A DNA stretch of 64,000 nucleotides. Source: Nonomuraea sp. SYSU D8015. Its GTDB lineage: Bacteria; Actinomycetota; Actinomycetes; Streptosporangiales; Streptosporangiaceae. Where the stretch lies: assembly GCF_008065375.1 (NCBI RefSeq), contig NZ_VJYI01000015.1, positions 124,001 through 188,000 on the forward strand, written 5' to 3'. Positions 33,066 to 40,246 of this stretch are shown piece after piece. Every line of letters starts with the position of its first letter. The stretch's first letter is position 1. Both the position numbers and the translations under genes were made by a program. The notes under the pieces are model-generated. The model was not told where the DNA came from. It saw only the letters and a program-made list of their open reading frames with translations, and searched no databases.

Positions 33066-33440
33066 TCAGCCTGCGACCAGGTCCATGCGGAGGAACTCGG
33101 TGATGCGGAGCAGCTTCGGTGGGCGTGCCACCTCAGCGGGGAGGGCCTGGAACGCCTCGTCCTCCCCGACGAGGCGTGGCGCGGCGAGTTCCACCTCCTT
33201 CCCGTCGACCCGGAGCCGCGCACCGCCGGCTGCCAGGATGTTCTGCACCCAGTCCGAGCGCGATCCATATACCAGGATGAACAGGTAGCCGCCGTCGACA
33301 GGATGCGCATCGAGCGGCGTGCGGTACGTCGTGCCAGAGATGCGACCGGCGTGAATCAGCACCGGCCGCCTCCCGCCCGCGATCGCGCGAGGGTTGAACA
33401 CCCTCTTGTTCACATGCCCCAACCACCTCGGCATCGGCAT
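33066..33440 (-). CDS. F420-type nitroreductase-family (DUF385) protein
   Basis: The 124-residue product starts at ATG 33440 with AAGGAG seven bases upstream. It matches the deazaflavin-dependent nitroreductase family: a short N-terminal NKRVFNPRAIAG, VLIHAGRISGTTYRTPLDAH (the G-R-x-S-G-x-x-Y-R-T-P core), YLFILVYGSRSDWVQNILAA and GGARLRVDGKEVELAAPRLV. Such enzymes use cofactor F420 (or sometimes bind heme or lipids) to reduce quinones and nitro compounds. It is divergent from a TetR gene and shares with it a promoter carrying three operator copies, so it is almost certainly the target of that repressor and may serve in detoxification. Confidence 0.85.
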   Translation of the reverse strand: MPMPRWLGHVNKRVFNPRAIAGGRRPVLIHAGRISGTTYRTPLDAHPVDGGYLFILVYGSRSDWVQNILAAGGARLRVDGKEVELAAPRLVGEDEAFQALPAEVARPPKLLRITEFLRMDLVAG

Positions 33441-33461
33441 CGGGATCTCCTTCTCAGGGGA

Positions 33462-33512
33462 CTTACACCGGTAAGGCCGCTTACGTACGTAAGATTGGCT
33501 TACGCTTGTAAG
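33462..33512. promoter_or_regulatory. three copies of CTTAC-N4-GTAAG in a divergent promoter
   Basis: The motif occurs as CTTACACCGGTAAG (33462-33475), CTTACGTACGTAAG (33480-33493, a perfect palindrome) and CTTACGCTTGTAAG (33499-33512). Centres are 18 and 19 bases apart, close to two helical turns, so repressor dimers would bind along one face. The sites fill the gap between the DUF385 gene (start 33440) and the TetR gene (start 33544). I infer cooperative autoregulation by the TetR protein. Confidence 0.8.
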
Positions 33513-33543
33513 GCTGTCAACCCGCCGAGACCCCGGAGCTGTC

Positions 33544-34197
33544 GTGTCACCACCCCCGCCACAACCCCTCAGCCGAGATCTCGTCCTGAAAGCCGCCATC
33601 CGAGTCGCGGATCGCGGCGGCGTTGAGGCGATCACCATGCGACGCGTGGCGCAGGAACTGGGCGTGGAGGCGATGTCGCTCTACCACCACGTACCGAACA
33701 AGGACGCGATCCTCGACGGCGTCGTCGACATGGTGTTCGCGGCGATCGAGCTCCCCAGTGCCGAGTGCGACGACTGGCGCGACGCCATCCGTGCGCGCGC
33801 CTCCTCAGCACGGGCGGTCCTGTCGCAGCACAGCTGGGCCCTGGGCCTCATGGACTCCCGCCGTAGCCCGGGACCGGCGACGCTACGCCACCACGACGCC
33901 GTCCTCGGCGTCCTCCGCGAGGCGGGTTTCACGCTGCCGATGGCCGCGCACGCTGTCTCGCTCATCGACAGCTACATCGCCGGGTACGTCCTCCAGGAGG
34001 TGAGCCTGCCCATGACGACCCCGGACGACGTCGAGGAAGTGGCCGGCGGCCTCCTCGAGCTCCTGCCGGCGGACGAGCTGCCGTACCTCACAGAGATGAT
34101 CCGCGACCACGCCCTGCGACCGGGCTACGACCACACGAGCGAGTTCGGCTACGGCCTGGAGTTGATTCTGGACGCGCTAGAAGCTCGCCGGAAGTAG
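33544..34197 (+). CDS. TetR-family repressor (TetR_C-type effector domain)
   Basis: The 217-residue protein starts at GTG 33544. Residues 12-55 form the helix-turn-helix (VLKAAIRVADRGGVEAITMR, then AQELGVEAMSLYHHVPNKDA with the recognition helix AMSLYHHV). The C-terminal domain resembles TetR_C of tetracycline-repressor relatives (SWALGLMDSRRSPGPATLRH, then LIDSYIAGYVLQEV). It faces away from the DUF385 gene, and the three palindromes between them are its probable operators. The inducer is unknown; a small aromatic or quinone-like compound would fit the target enzyme. Confidence 0.9.
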   Translation: MSPPPPQPLSRDLVLKAAIRVADRGGVEAITMRRVAQELGVEAMSLYHHVPNKDAILDGVVDMVFAAIELPSAECDDWRDAIRARASSARAVLSQHSWALGLMDSRRSPGPATLRHHDAVLGVLREAGFTLPMAAHAVSLIDSYIAGYVLQEVSLPMTTPDDVEEVAGGLLELLPADELPYLTEMIRDHALRPGYDHTSEFGYGLELILDALEARRK

Positions 34198-34292
34198 AGC
34201 CGGGCCGGTGTGCAAGCGGATTCCCTGATGACGGGGAAGTGATGAACCTGATCGGTCTCTCGTCCGACTGTGCAGGGTGACGGGAGGACGAG

Positions 34293-34817
34293 ATGACCGA
34301 TGAGCTGCTGGTGATACGCGCCCAGCTGGGCGAGCGAGCGGCACTGGCCGAGCTGGTGGCCCGCTGGCAGGAGCCGGTGTGGACGTACGTGCGACGCATG
34401 CTGGACGCCGAGCGGGCCGACGACGTGACCCAGGAGATCTGGCTGGCGGTGGTCCGCGGGCTGCCCCGGCTGCGCGAGCCGGCCCGCTTCGTGCCCTGGC
34501 TGTTCACCATCGCCCGCCGCTCGGTCACCGATCGCCTGCGTGGCCAGTACGCCAGAGAGCTCGAGGCGCGGGCCGCCGGCGAGGTGGTCGCCGAGGACCC
34601 GGTGGAGGCCATGGTGGACCGCGCCGAGCTGGTGAATGCCCTGGCGGGGCTGCCGGTGCTGGAGCGGGAGATCCTCGTCCTGTTCTACCTGGAGGACCTG
34701 TCGGTGGAGGACTGCGCGCAGATCTGCCGGATCCCGGCCGGCACGGTCAAGTCCCGGCTCAACCGGGCCCGCCGCCTGCTGCGCGCGCACCTGGAGGAGA
34801 AGGGATACCGGCCATGA
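34293..34817 (+). CDS. ECF-type RNA polymerase sigma factor
   Basis: The 174-residue protein has region 2 (LVARWQEPVWTYVRRMLD then ADDVTQEIWLAVVRGLPRLR) and region 4 (LPVLEREILVLFYLEDLSVE then AGTVKSRLNRARRLLRAHLE). There is no C-terminal SnoaL extension, so it is a plain ECF factor. Its stop overlaps the start of a membrane protein gene (ATGA), followed by an ABC ATPase and permease, all coupled by four-base overlaps. The membrane protein may be its anti-sigma factor and the transporter its target, but no zinc-binding HxxxCxxC motif is present, so this is inference. Confidence 0.88.
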   Translation: MTDELLVIRAQLGERAALAELVARWQEPVWTYVRRMLDAERADDVTQEIWLAVVRGLPRLREPARFVPWLFTIARRSVTDRLRGQYARELEARAAGEVVAEDPVEAMVDRAELVNALAGLPVLEREILVLFYLEDLSVEDCAQICRIPAGTVKSRLNRARRLLRAHLEEKGYRP

Positions 34818-35311
34818 CCGAGGAGGGACCGCGCCTGTCGGCGCGCGAGATGATCGAGCGGCTGGAGCCGTCGCTGTCGCCCCGCAGGCGCGTCCGGGCG
34901 GTGGCGGCGCTGCTGGCCGGGCTGGCCGGGACGGTCTTCGTGGCAGCGCTGTGGTGGAGCGAGCCCGGCCCGCTGCCCGGCCGCACTCACCTGGCGTTCG
35001 CGCTGTTCACCGTCTTCAGCCTGGCGTGGGCCTGCTACGGCGGCTGGCTGCTGACGCGACGGGTGCCGCTGTTCGCCACCGATCGGGTGGTCGCCGCGTG
35101 GATCGGGCTGGCCGCCTCCGTCACCACCGCCGGGCTCGTGGCCGTGGTCGCCGCCCAGCGCGGCACCGGCCTCGGCCTGCCGCTGGCCATCGGGGGCCTG
35201 CTCGTGGCGGCGGCGCTGGTGCTGGTCGTACGCGCCCATGCCCGGCGGGCCGCGCTGCTGCGCCGCCTGCGCGAGCTGACCGGCCAGGAGACCGGCGGGG
35301 AGGAGAGATGA
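34814..35311 (+). CDS. four-helix membrane protein, possible anti-sigma partner
   Basis: The 165-residue product starts with a cytoplasmic segment (EEGPRLSAREMIERLEPSLS) and has four hydrophobic spans: VAALLAGLAGTVFVAALWW, LAFALFTVFSLAWACYGGWL, VAAWIGLAASVTTAGLVAVV and LPLAIGGLLVAAALVLVV. The C-terminal tail is Arg-rich and cytoplasmic (RRAALLRRLRELTGQ). It is translationally coupled to the sigma factor before and the ATPase after it. A membrane anti-sigma role is plausible from position. It lacks recognisable ZAS-type zinc ligands. Confidence 0.65.
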   Translation: MTEEGPRLSAREMIERLEPSLSPRRRVRAVAALLAGLAGTVFVAALWWSEPGPLPGRTHLAFALFTVFSLAWACYGGWLLTRRVPLFATDRVVAAWIGLAASVTTAGLVAVVAAQRGTGLGLPLAIGGLLVAAALVLVVRAHARRAALLRRLRELTGQETGGEER

Positions 35312-36003
35312 ACGCGCTGGAGACCAGCGGGCTCGGCAAGCGCTACCGGCGGCGGTGGGCGCTGCGTGAGGCCACCATCGAGCTGCCCGCCGGGGCCAGG
35401 GCCGCGCTGGTCGGCCCGAACGGGGCGGGCAAGTCCACACTGCTGAACCTCGTGACCGGCCTGCTGGCGCCCACCTCAGGAAGTGTACGGATCTTCGGCC
35501 GGCCGCTGGAGATGCCCAAGGTGGCCTTCGTCGCGCAGGACAAGCCGCTGTATAGGCGCTGGAGCGTGGCCGACCTGCTGCGCTTCGGCGCCGCCACCAA
35601 CCCCCGATGGGACCACGGCCGCGCGAGATCCATGCTGCGCGTCCACGACATCGACCCGGACGAGCGTGCGGACCGGCTGTCCGGCGGCCAGCGCACCCTT
35701 GTGGCACTCGCCCTGGCCGCCGGCAAGCGCGCCGAGCTGATCGTCCTGGACGAGCCGCTGGCCGAGCTCGACCCGCTGGCCCGCATCCAGGTGATGGACG
35801 TGGTACGCACGCTGGAGGCCACCGTCCTGCTGTCCTCGCACATCCTGGCCGACCTGGCGGAAGCGTGTGATCACCTGATCCTGCTCGGCGCCGGCCGAGT
35901 CCGGCTGTGCGGCGGCTTCACCGACCTGCTGAGCACCCACCCCGCCACCGATCTGGAGGACCTCGTGCTGGACTACCTGCGCCGCCCCGAGCAGGCTCGA
36001 TGA
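35308..36003 (+). CDS. ABC transporter ATP-binding protein
   Basis: The 231-residue ATPase has Walker A GPNGAGKST near residue 36, a Q-loop VAFVAQDKPLYRRWSV, signature LSGGQRTLVALALA, Walker B ELIVLDEPLAELDP and an H-loop SSHILADLAEACDH. It belongs to the export-type group working with small ABC-2-like permeases, as in antibiotic or lipid export. The start overlaps the membrane protein stop (ATGA). Signature and Walker B residues are intact, so it should be active. Confidence 0.9.
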   Translation: MNALETSGLGKRYRRRWALREATIELPAGARAALVGPNGAGKSTLLNLVTGLLAPTSGSVRIFGRPLEMPKVAFVAQDKPLYRRWSVADLLRFGAATNPRWDHGRARSMLRVHDIDPDERADRLSGGQRTLVALALAAGKRAELIVLDEPLAELDPLARIQVMDVVRTLEATVLLSSHILADLAEACDHLILLGAGRVRLCGGFTDLLSTHPATDLEDLVLDYLRRPEQAR

Positions 36004-36638
36004 CGGGGCTGTTGTGGGTGGCCTGGCGCGGACAGCGCGCCCAGGCCGCCGCCATCGCCGCCCTGCTCGTGCTGTACGGCGTGTCCGTCGTGGCCGAACG
36101 CCTGGAGCCGGAGCTGGGCGGGCTCACCGCTCAATTGGCGGGGTTCCTGCCCGGCGCGGTCTGCCTGATCTGGGGTGCCCCGCTGATCGCGCGAGAGCTC
36201 GAGACGGGCACCTGCAAGCTCGCCTGGACACAGAGCTTGTCGAGGGGCCGCTGGCTGGCCGTCACCGTGGCCGTCGCGGCCGCCGGCGCCGTGTCCGCGA
36301 CCGCGGCCTTGGCCGCGCTGCTGGTCTGGGCCCTGCCCTCGGCCGGGGGCGATCCGACGGCCTGGCCGTACTACGAGAGTCACGGCCTGGTGCCGTACGC
36401 CAGAGTCCTGCTCGCGCTGATGCTCGGCGTCGCGCTCGGCGCGGTGACGGGGCACACCCGCATCGCCATGCCGCTGTCGGTGCTGCTGACCGGCATCAGC
36501 CAGCTCGGCGGCCGAGCGCTACGCGAGGGGGCGGACCTGCCCTACTGGACCTCGCAGAAGATCGAGACGGCCGCCTGTCTGGCGCTGGCTCTCGCTCTGA
36601 CCGGCATCGCGTACCTGGCGATACGACGGCGAAGCTAG
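36000..36638 (+). CDS. ABC-2-like permease
   Basis: The 212-residue product has about six hydrophobic spans (AAAIAALLVLYGVSVVAERL to ETAACLALALALTGIAYLAI) and the usual ABC-2 permease features: a short N-terminus GLLWVAWRGQRAQ and LIWGAPLIARELETGTCKLA, where RELE-G-T marks the coupling region. The start overlaps the ATPase stop (ATGA), and together they form a simple exporter. It is shorter than typical ABC-2 permeases, with a WPYYESHGLVPY loop outside. The exported substance is unknown. Confidence 0.8.
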   Translation: MTGLLWVAWRGQRAQAAAIAALLVLYGVSVVAERLEPELGGLTAQLAGFLPGAVCLIWGAPLIARELETGTCKLAWTQSLSRGRWLAVTVAVAAAGAVSATAALAALLVWALPSAGGDPTAWPYYESHGLVPYARVLLALMLGVALGAVTGHTRIAMPLSVLLTGISQLGGRALREGADLPYWTSQKIETAACLALALALTGIAYLAIRRRS

Positions 36639-36645
36639 GGTCAGC

Positions 36646-36948
36646 GTGGTCACCGTGCTGCCGGTCTACCTGGTGGACGTGCGCGGCCTGCCCGGCTCAT
36701 GGGCGAGCCTGCTGGCCGTCAACGGCCTGGCCGTCTCGGCGGTGTTCGCGGCGCTGCCCGCGGTGGCAGGGGATCGTGCGGCCTGGGGAGTCGGGGCGGT
36801 GACGCAGCTGGGCAGTCTGGGCACGCTGCTCGGGCCGCCCGGGTACGCGTGGGTCGTCGAGGTGAGCGGGTGGAGCGCAGCAGGGGCGTTGACCGCGGCG
36901 ATCGTGGCCGGCGGGGTCGGCTGCGCCATGGCCGCACGGCCCCGCTGA
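36646..36948 (+). pseudogene. fragment of an MFS transporter
   Basis: The 100-residue frame starts VTVLPVYLVDVRGLPGSWAS, jumps to LAVNGLAVSAVFAALPAVAG and ends with GTLLGPPGYAWVVEVSGWSA and a final helix. The pieces match helices 7-8 and 10-12 of a 12-helix MFS permease, with parts deleted between them. The N-terminal half is absent; the ABC permease gene ends only eight bases before. I infer a deletion remnant. Confidence 0.6.
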
Positions 36949-36955
36949 CCTCTGG

Positions 36956-37105
36956 TCATGAGCGGAAGGCGTCGTGCTGGATGGCGTGCAGCTCGGCGTA
37001 CACGCCGGGACGGGTGATGAGGTCGTCGTGGCCGCCCTGCTGGACGATCCTGCCGCCGTCCAGCACCACGATCAGGCCGGCCATCCGCACCGTCGGGAGC
37101 CGGTG
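36956..37105 (-). pseudogene. C-terminal end of an ABC exporter ATPase
   Basis: The minus strand reads HRLPTVRMAGLIVVLDGGRI then VQQGGHDDLITRPGVYAELH, the H-loop and last helix of an MsbA-like exporter half. The preceding 550 residues are missing; at about 37105 the sequence changes. Together with the MFS fragment on the other strand this marks a deletion scar of two convergent transporter genes. Confidence 0.65.
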
Positions 37106-37216
37106 ACACCGCCCGTGAGCGCCTGCTGGCGGCCATCGCCGACCTTTACCGCTGAGCACCGCAGCCATGGGAACCGCCACCGCCCTCGGGCCACTCCGTC
37201 GATAAGCTGCGGTTCC

Positions 37217-37753
37217 ATGCGAGTACTGCTCACTGCCCGACTGGCGCTGATCCGCTGGGAGCAGCGGTTCCAGGAGGATCTCATCCGGCTGTCCAGTGAC
37301 GAGCGGGTGATGAGGTTCATCGGCAGCGGAACGTGGAGCCGGGATTACGCCGTTCAGCGTCACGAACTCGCCATCGAGCAATGGGAGCGCCGCGGTTTCG
37401 GGATGCGGGCGATCACCGAGAGGGACGGTGACGCGTTTCTCGGTCTGGTCTCCCTCGGTGACGGGCACACTCCGGAGCTCGAGGCTCCCGTGCTCGAGAT
37501 CGGCTGGTGGGTCGATCCAGGGGCGTGGGGACGCGGCATCGCGACCGAGGCCGCGGCGGCGGCGCGGGACGAGGCCTTCGCGCGGCTGGGCGCGTCATCT
37601 CTGACCGCGTGCTTCCACCGTGACAACCTCCGATCTGAACGGATCATGGAGAAGCTCGGCATGAGCTTCGCGGGCGAGGTCATCGACCGGTACGGCCAGC
37701 CCGCCCGCATGTACGCCCTCACCCGATCCGCCTGGGCACCCGCCACCTCCTGA
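37217..37753 (+). CDS. GNAT-family N-acetyltransferase (RimJ-like)
   Basis: The 178-residue protein starts MRVLLTARLALIRWEQRFQE. It has the GNAT core: FLGLVSLGDGHTPEL, then EIGWWVDPGAWGRGIATEAA carrying the acetyl-CoA loop (GRGIATEA), then ARLGASSLTACFHRDNLRSE and RIMEKLGMSF. This is the RimJ/RimL-type layout, which acetylates amino groups of proteins or small molecules. It begins 112 bases after the exporter fragment and stands alone. The start at ATG 37217 fits the family; the frame is open upstream only by chance. Confidence 0.85.
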   Translation: MRVLLTARLALIRWEQRFQEDLIRLSSDERVMRFIGSGTWSRDYAVQRHELAIEQWERRGFGMRAITERDGDAFLGLVSLGDGHTPELEAPVLEIGWWVDPGAWGRGIATEAAAAARDEAFARLGASSLTACFHRDNLRSERIMEKLGMSFAGEVIDRYGQPARMYALTRSAWAPATS

Positions 37754-37972
37754 CGCCCGACGGGAGCCGGCCGTCCCCCGGGCCGCTGTCTGTAGGCCGT
37801 CATTCCCCTGTCATGACCGGACAGAAATGGGGAGGCCGCGCATTTAACGATTTCCATGTCGATAGTTGACTGGTCTGGTCAGGGGCGGCGGATAGCGTAG
37901 GGGGACGTTTATCTGCTTCTGTGCGGTTTTCGCAGGATAAGTGATCTATTTCGCCATTAGTGGGAGGTACTG
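37754..37972. promoter_or_regulatory. spacer and promoter region of the STAS-domain gene
   Basis: The 219 bases include a marked AT-rich part (catttaacgatttccatgt at about 37840-37859, then tcgatagttgactgg) unlike the surrounding DNA, which is where I would place the promoter. Ttatctgcttctgtgcggt and gggaggt (37960-37966) follow, the latter being the ribosome binding site. A stress-sigma promoter would make sense for an anti-anti-sigma gene, but I cannot match a consensus with confidence. Confidence 0.4.
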
Positions 37973-38314
37973 ATGTCGGACCCGCGGTTGGCGCTGCAGG
38001 TCGATGACCATCACGGCGTGACCGTCCTGCGCCTCAACGGCGAGCTCGACCTGGGGACGGGGGAGACTTTCATGCGCGCCTGCGCCCAGCTGCTCGTGCG
38101 CGACCAGGTCAAGATCGTGGTGGACGTGAGCGGGCTCGGCTTCTGCGACTGCAGCGGCCTGAGCGCGCTGATTGCCGAGCAGCGGGAGGCCGAGCGGCGT
38201 GGTGGTTATCTGCGCCTGCTGGGGGTGCACGGACCGCTGGCCCGGCTGCTGACGCTCGCCGAACTCCTGGAGGCCTTCCCGCCGTACACGGATCTGCGGC
38301 AGGCCTGCGGCTGA
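37973..38314 (+). CDS. STAS-domain anti-anti-sigma factor
   Basis: The 113-residue protein is a complete STAS domain of the SpoIIAA/RsbV type: VTVLRLNGELDLGTGETFMR, then VVDVSGLGFCDCSGLSALIA. Ser61 in CDCSG is the likely phosphorylation site of an anti-sigma kinase. Such proteins free an alternative sigma factor by binding its kinase. No kinase or sigma gene adjoins it, so it acts in trans; the ECF factor at 34293 is of a type not normally controlled this way. Confidence 0.88.
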   Translation: MSDPRLALQVDDHHGVTVLRLNGELDLGTGETFMRACAQLLVRDQVKIVVDVSGLGFCDCSGLSALIAEQREAERRGGYLRLLGVHGPLARLLTLAELLEAFPPYTDLRQACG

Positions 38315-38391
38315 CGTACGCGGCCCCCGTGCTTCCTGATGCCCGGGTACGCGCCGCTGCGGAGCTAGATGCTCATTTCACGGAAGCGCGC

Positions 38392-39318
38392 TCAGAAGGT
38401 CCAGAACTCATGCGCGTTCTTCTTGGTGGCCAGCTTGATGGGAACTGCCACTGACTCCGCGATGACGTGCCCCCTCGCTACCTTGATGGCCTCGTTCACG
38501 GCCTGCCAGCCGATGAGCCTGGGCTGCTGTGCGACCGTGGCGGCCATCGTGCCCGACCGCACCGCCTTGATCCCCTCGGGCGTGCCATCGAAGCCGACCA
38601 CCTTGACCTGCCGCCCCGCTCTTCCCCCCAGCGCCTGGATCGCGCCCAGCGCCATCTCGTCGTTGCTCGCGAACACCCCTGTGATGTCGGAGTGGCGCTG
38701 GAGCAGGTTCGTCATGACCTGCCGTCCCTTGGCCCTGCTGAAGTCGGCCGACTGCCTGGCGAGGACCTTGATCTTCGGGTACGCGGCGATGCCGGCGCTG
38801 AAGCCCCGGTCGCGGTCCCGGGAGGCGGAGGTGCCGGCCGTCCCTTGGAGCACGACCACCTTGCCCTTGCCGCCGAGTTGCTTGGCCAGCTCCTGGGCGC
38901 CCAGCTTGCCTCCGGCCACGTTGTCGGAGGTCACGGTTTGCGCCACCCGGGAGCCGTTGACGCTGCGGTCGGCCGCGATCACCGGGATGCCGGCGCTACC
39001 GGCCGCCCTGACCGCCGGGGCGACGGCATCGGAGTCGACCGGATTGACGATGATCGCCTTTACGCGCGTTTTGGTGAAGTTTTGGATCTGGGCAGCCTGC
39101 CGGGAGGTGTCGTTGGCGGCGTCGACGACTGTCAGCTTGATGCCGGAGTTCAGTGCCGCGGCCTCCGCTCCGTCGCGGAACTGGACGAAATAGGGGTTGT
39201 TCAGCGTCGACACCGACATGCCGATCGTGAGGTCTTCCGACGCCGCGCTGACGACTGGTGAGCCACAGGCGGCCAGGCTGGACGCGCCGGCGAGTATGAC
39301 AGTCGCGAATATTCGCAT
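38392..39318 (-). CDS. orphan RbsB-type sugar-binding lipoprotein
   Basis: The 308-residue product starts at ATG 39318, with AAAGAG upstream, and has a lipoprotein signal MRIFATVILAGASSLAACGS (Cys at about 18). The mature part is a type-1 periplasmic binding protein: LTIGMSVSTLNNPYFVQFRD, VVDAANDTSRQAAQIQNF, VNPVDSDAVAPAVRAAG and VFASNDEMALGAIQALGG, the ribose/galactose-binding pattern. No permease or ATPase adjoins it, so it may serve a transporter elsewhere or be a leftover. A palindrome GTGAATTTCAC lies about 190 bases upstream. Confidence 0.88.
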   Translation of the reverse strand: MRIFATVILAGASSLAACGSPVVSAASEDLTIGMSVSTLNNPYFVQFRDGAEAAALNSGIKLTVVDAANDTSRQAAQIQNFTKTRVKAIIVNPVDSDAVAPAVRAAGSAGIPVIAADRSVNGSRVAQTVTSDNVAGGKLGAQELAKQLGGKGKVVVLQGTAGTSASRDRDRGFSAGIAAYPKIKVLARQSADFSRAKGRQVMTNLLQRHSDITGVFASNDEMALGAIQALGGRAGRQVKVVGFDGTPEGIKAVRSGTMAATVAQQPRLIGWQAVNEAIKVARGHVIAESVAVPIKLATKKNAHEFWTF

Positions 39319-39700
39319 GCTCTTTCTTCTTACTGGTTCGTTGGCCTGCGCCGTCGTCGGCGATCGTGCCGAGCGCCCCGCGCTTCCCACCGGACAGGCT
39401 CGCGTATCCGGTCACGACGGCTCATGGTCGGCCGTTTCCGGCTCCGCAGGAGGCCGGGCCCCGATCCATCACCACCGCGAAACTGCAGGTCAAAGCATAT
39501 GTGGTGAATTTCACGCACTGAACAGGTTTGCCGAAAATTGAGCTTGATTCGCCCCACCCAGCAGGGAGACATGGGCTTGCCACCAGAGCGCCTGCGCTCC
39601 GCGGCCCTGACGGCCATGGAGATCGCCCCTTTGCACCGGCTCTTCCCCGGCCGGGTGTCCGTGGGTGTCGGGCATGGCGTACGGCAGGGGCGGGCGCCGA
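39319..39700. other. 382-base gap around the end of the thioesterase gene
   Basis: No coding region is convincing. The promoter of the binding-protein gene should lie near 39400-39540: the palindrome GTGAATTTCAC (39504-39514) and an AT-rich block caaagcatatgtggtgaat stand out from the GC-rich background. The remainder looks like the untranslated end of the thioesterase transcript. No terminator hairpin with a clear stem was found. Confidence 0.35.
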
Positions 39701-40246
39701 TCAGGTGGTGCTCGAGCCCGCGGACGACGAGCGCGACCCTGAGGGATTCGTACGGATGGCCGCCGAGGTCGCCTCCCTGGCCGGCAAGGATCGATCCGGG
39801 GAGCGGCGCAGGAGCGAGGCCACCCACGCGGCCGGCCAGGGTGCGCTGCGGGCTGGGACGTCGCCGTCGTGCCCACTGCCGACGTGCACCGTGACGTAGC
39901 GCCCGGAGGCGGCCCGCGCCCGCGGGCGATCGGGCAGTTCCTCCCCCCAGACTTCGAAGGCGAACGACATCGACGACGTCCCGATCCGCTCGAGCTCGAC
40001 GACCACCGTGACTTCCTGGCCGAACCGCAGCGGCGCCTCGAAATCGACCTCGTAACGGACCCGCGGCGCCCGGAGGAAGTAGTCATGGAGCCCGTGGGCC
40101 CGCATGAGCTCGGACTCCGCAGCCTCGATGTACCGGACGACGGCGGTGTTGTGATAGATGCCCGCGGCGTCGGTGTCGATCCATTCCACTCGCGTGCGGT
40201 GGACCCCGCGCGGGGTGTGCGAGCCGTTCACGATCCGGGAGTCCAT
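39701..40246 (-). CDS. hot-dog-fold acyl-CoA thioesterase
   Basis: The 181-residue frame starts at ATG 40246 and overlaps the end of the monooxygenase gene by 19 bases. The first 130 residues match 4-hydroxybenzoyl-CoA thioesterase/YbgC relatives: VEWIDTDAAGIYHNTAVVRY with the catalytic Asp (DTDAAGI), and VDFEAPLRFGQEVTVVVELE. The C-terminal 45 residues are Arg/Ser-rich and unlike the family, so the true end may be shifted by an indel. It should release an aromatic acid from CoA as the last step of the cluster, or act as a proof-reader. Confidence 0.8.
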   Translation of the reverse strand: MDSRIVNGSHTPRGVHRTRVEWIDTDAAGIYHNTAVVRYIEAAESELMRAHGLHDYFLRAPRVRYEVDFEAPLRFGQEVTVVVELERIGTSSMSFAFEVWGEELPDRPRARAASGRYVTVHVGSGHDGDVPARSAPWPAAWVASLLRRSPDRSLPAREATSAAIRTNPSGSRSSSAGSSTT

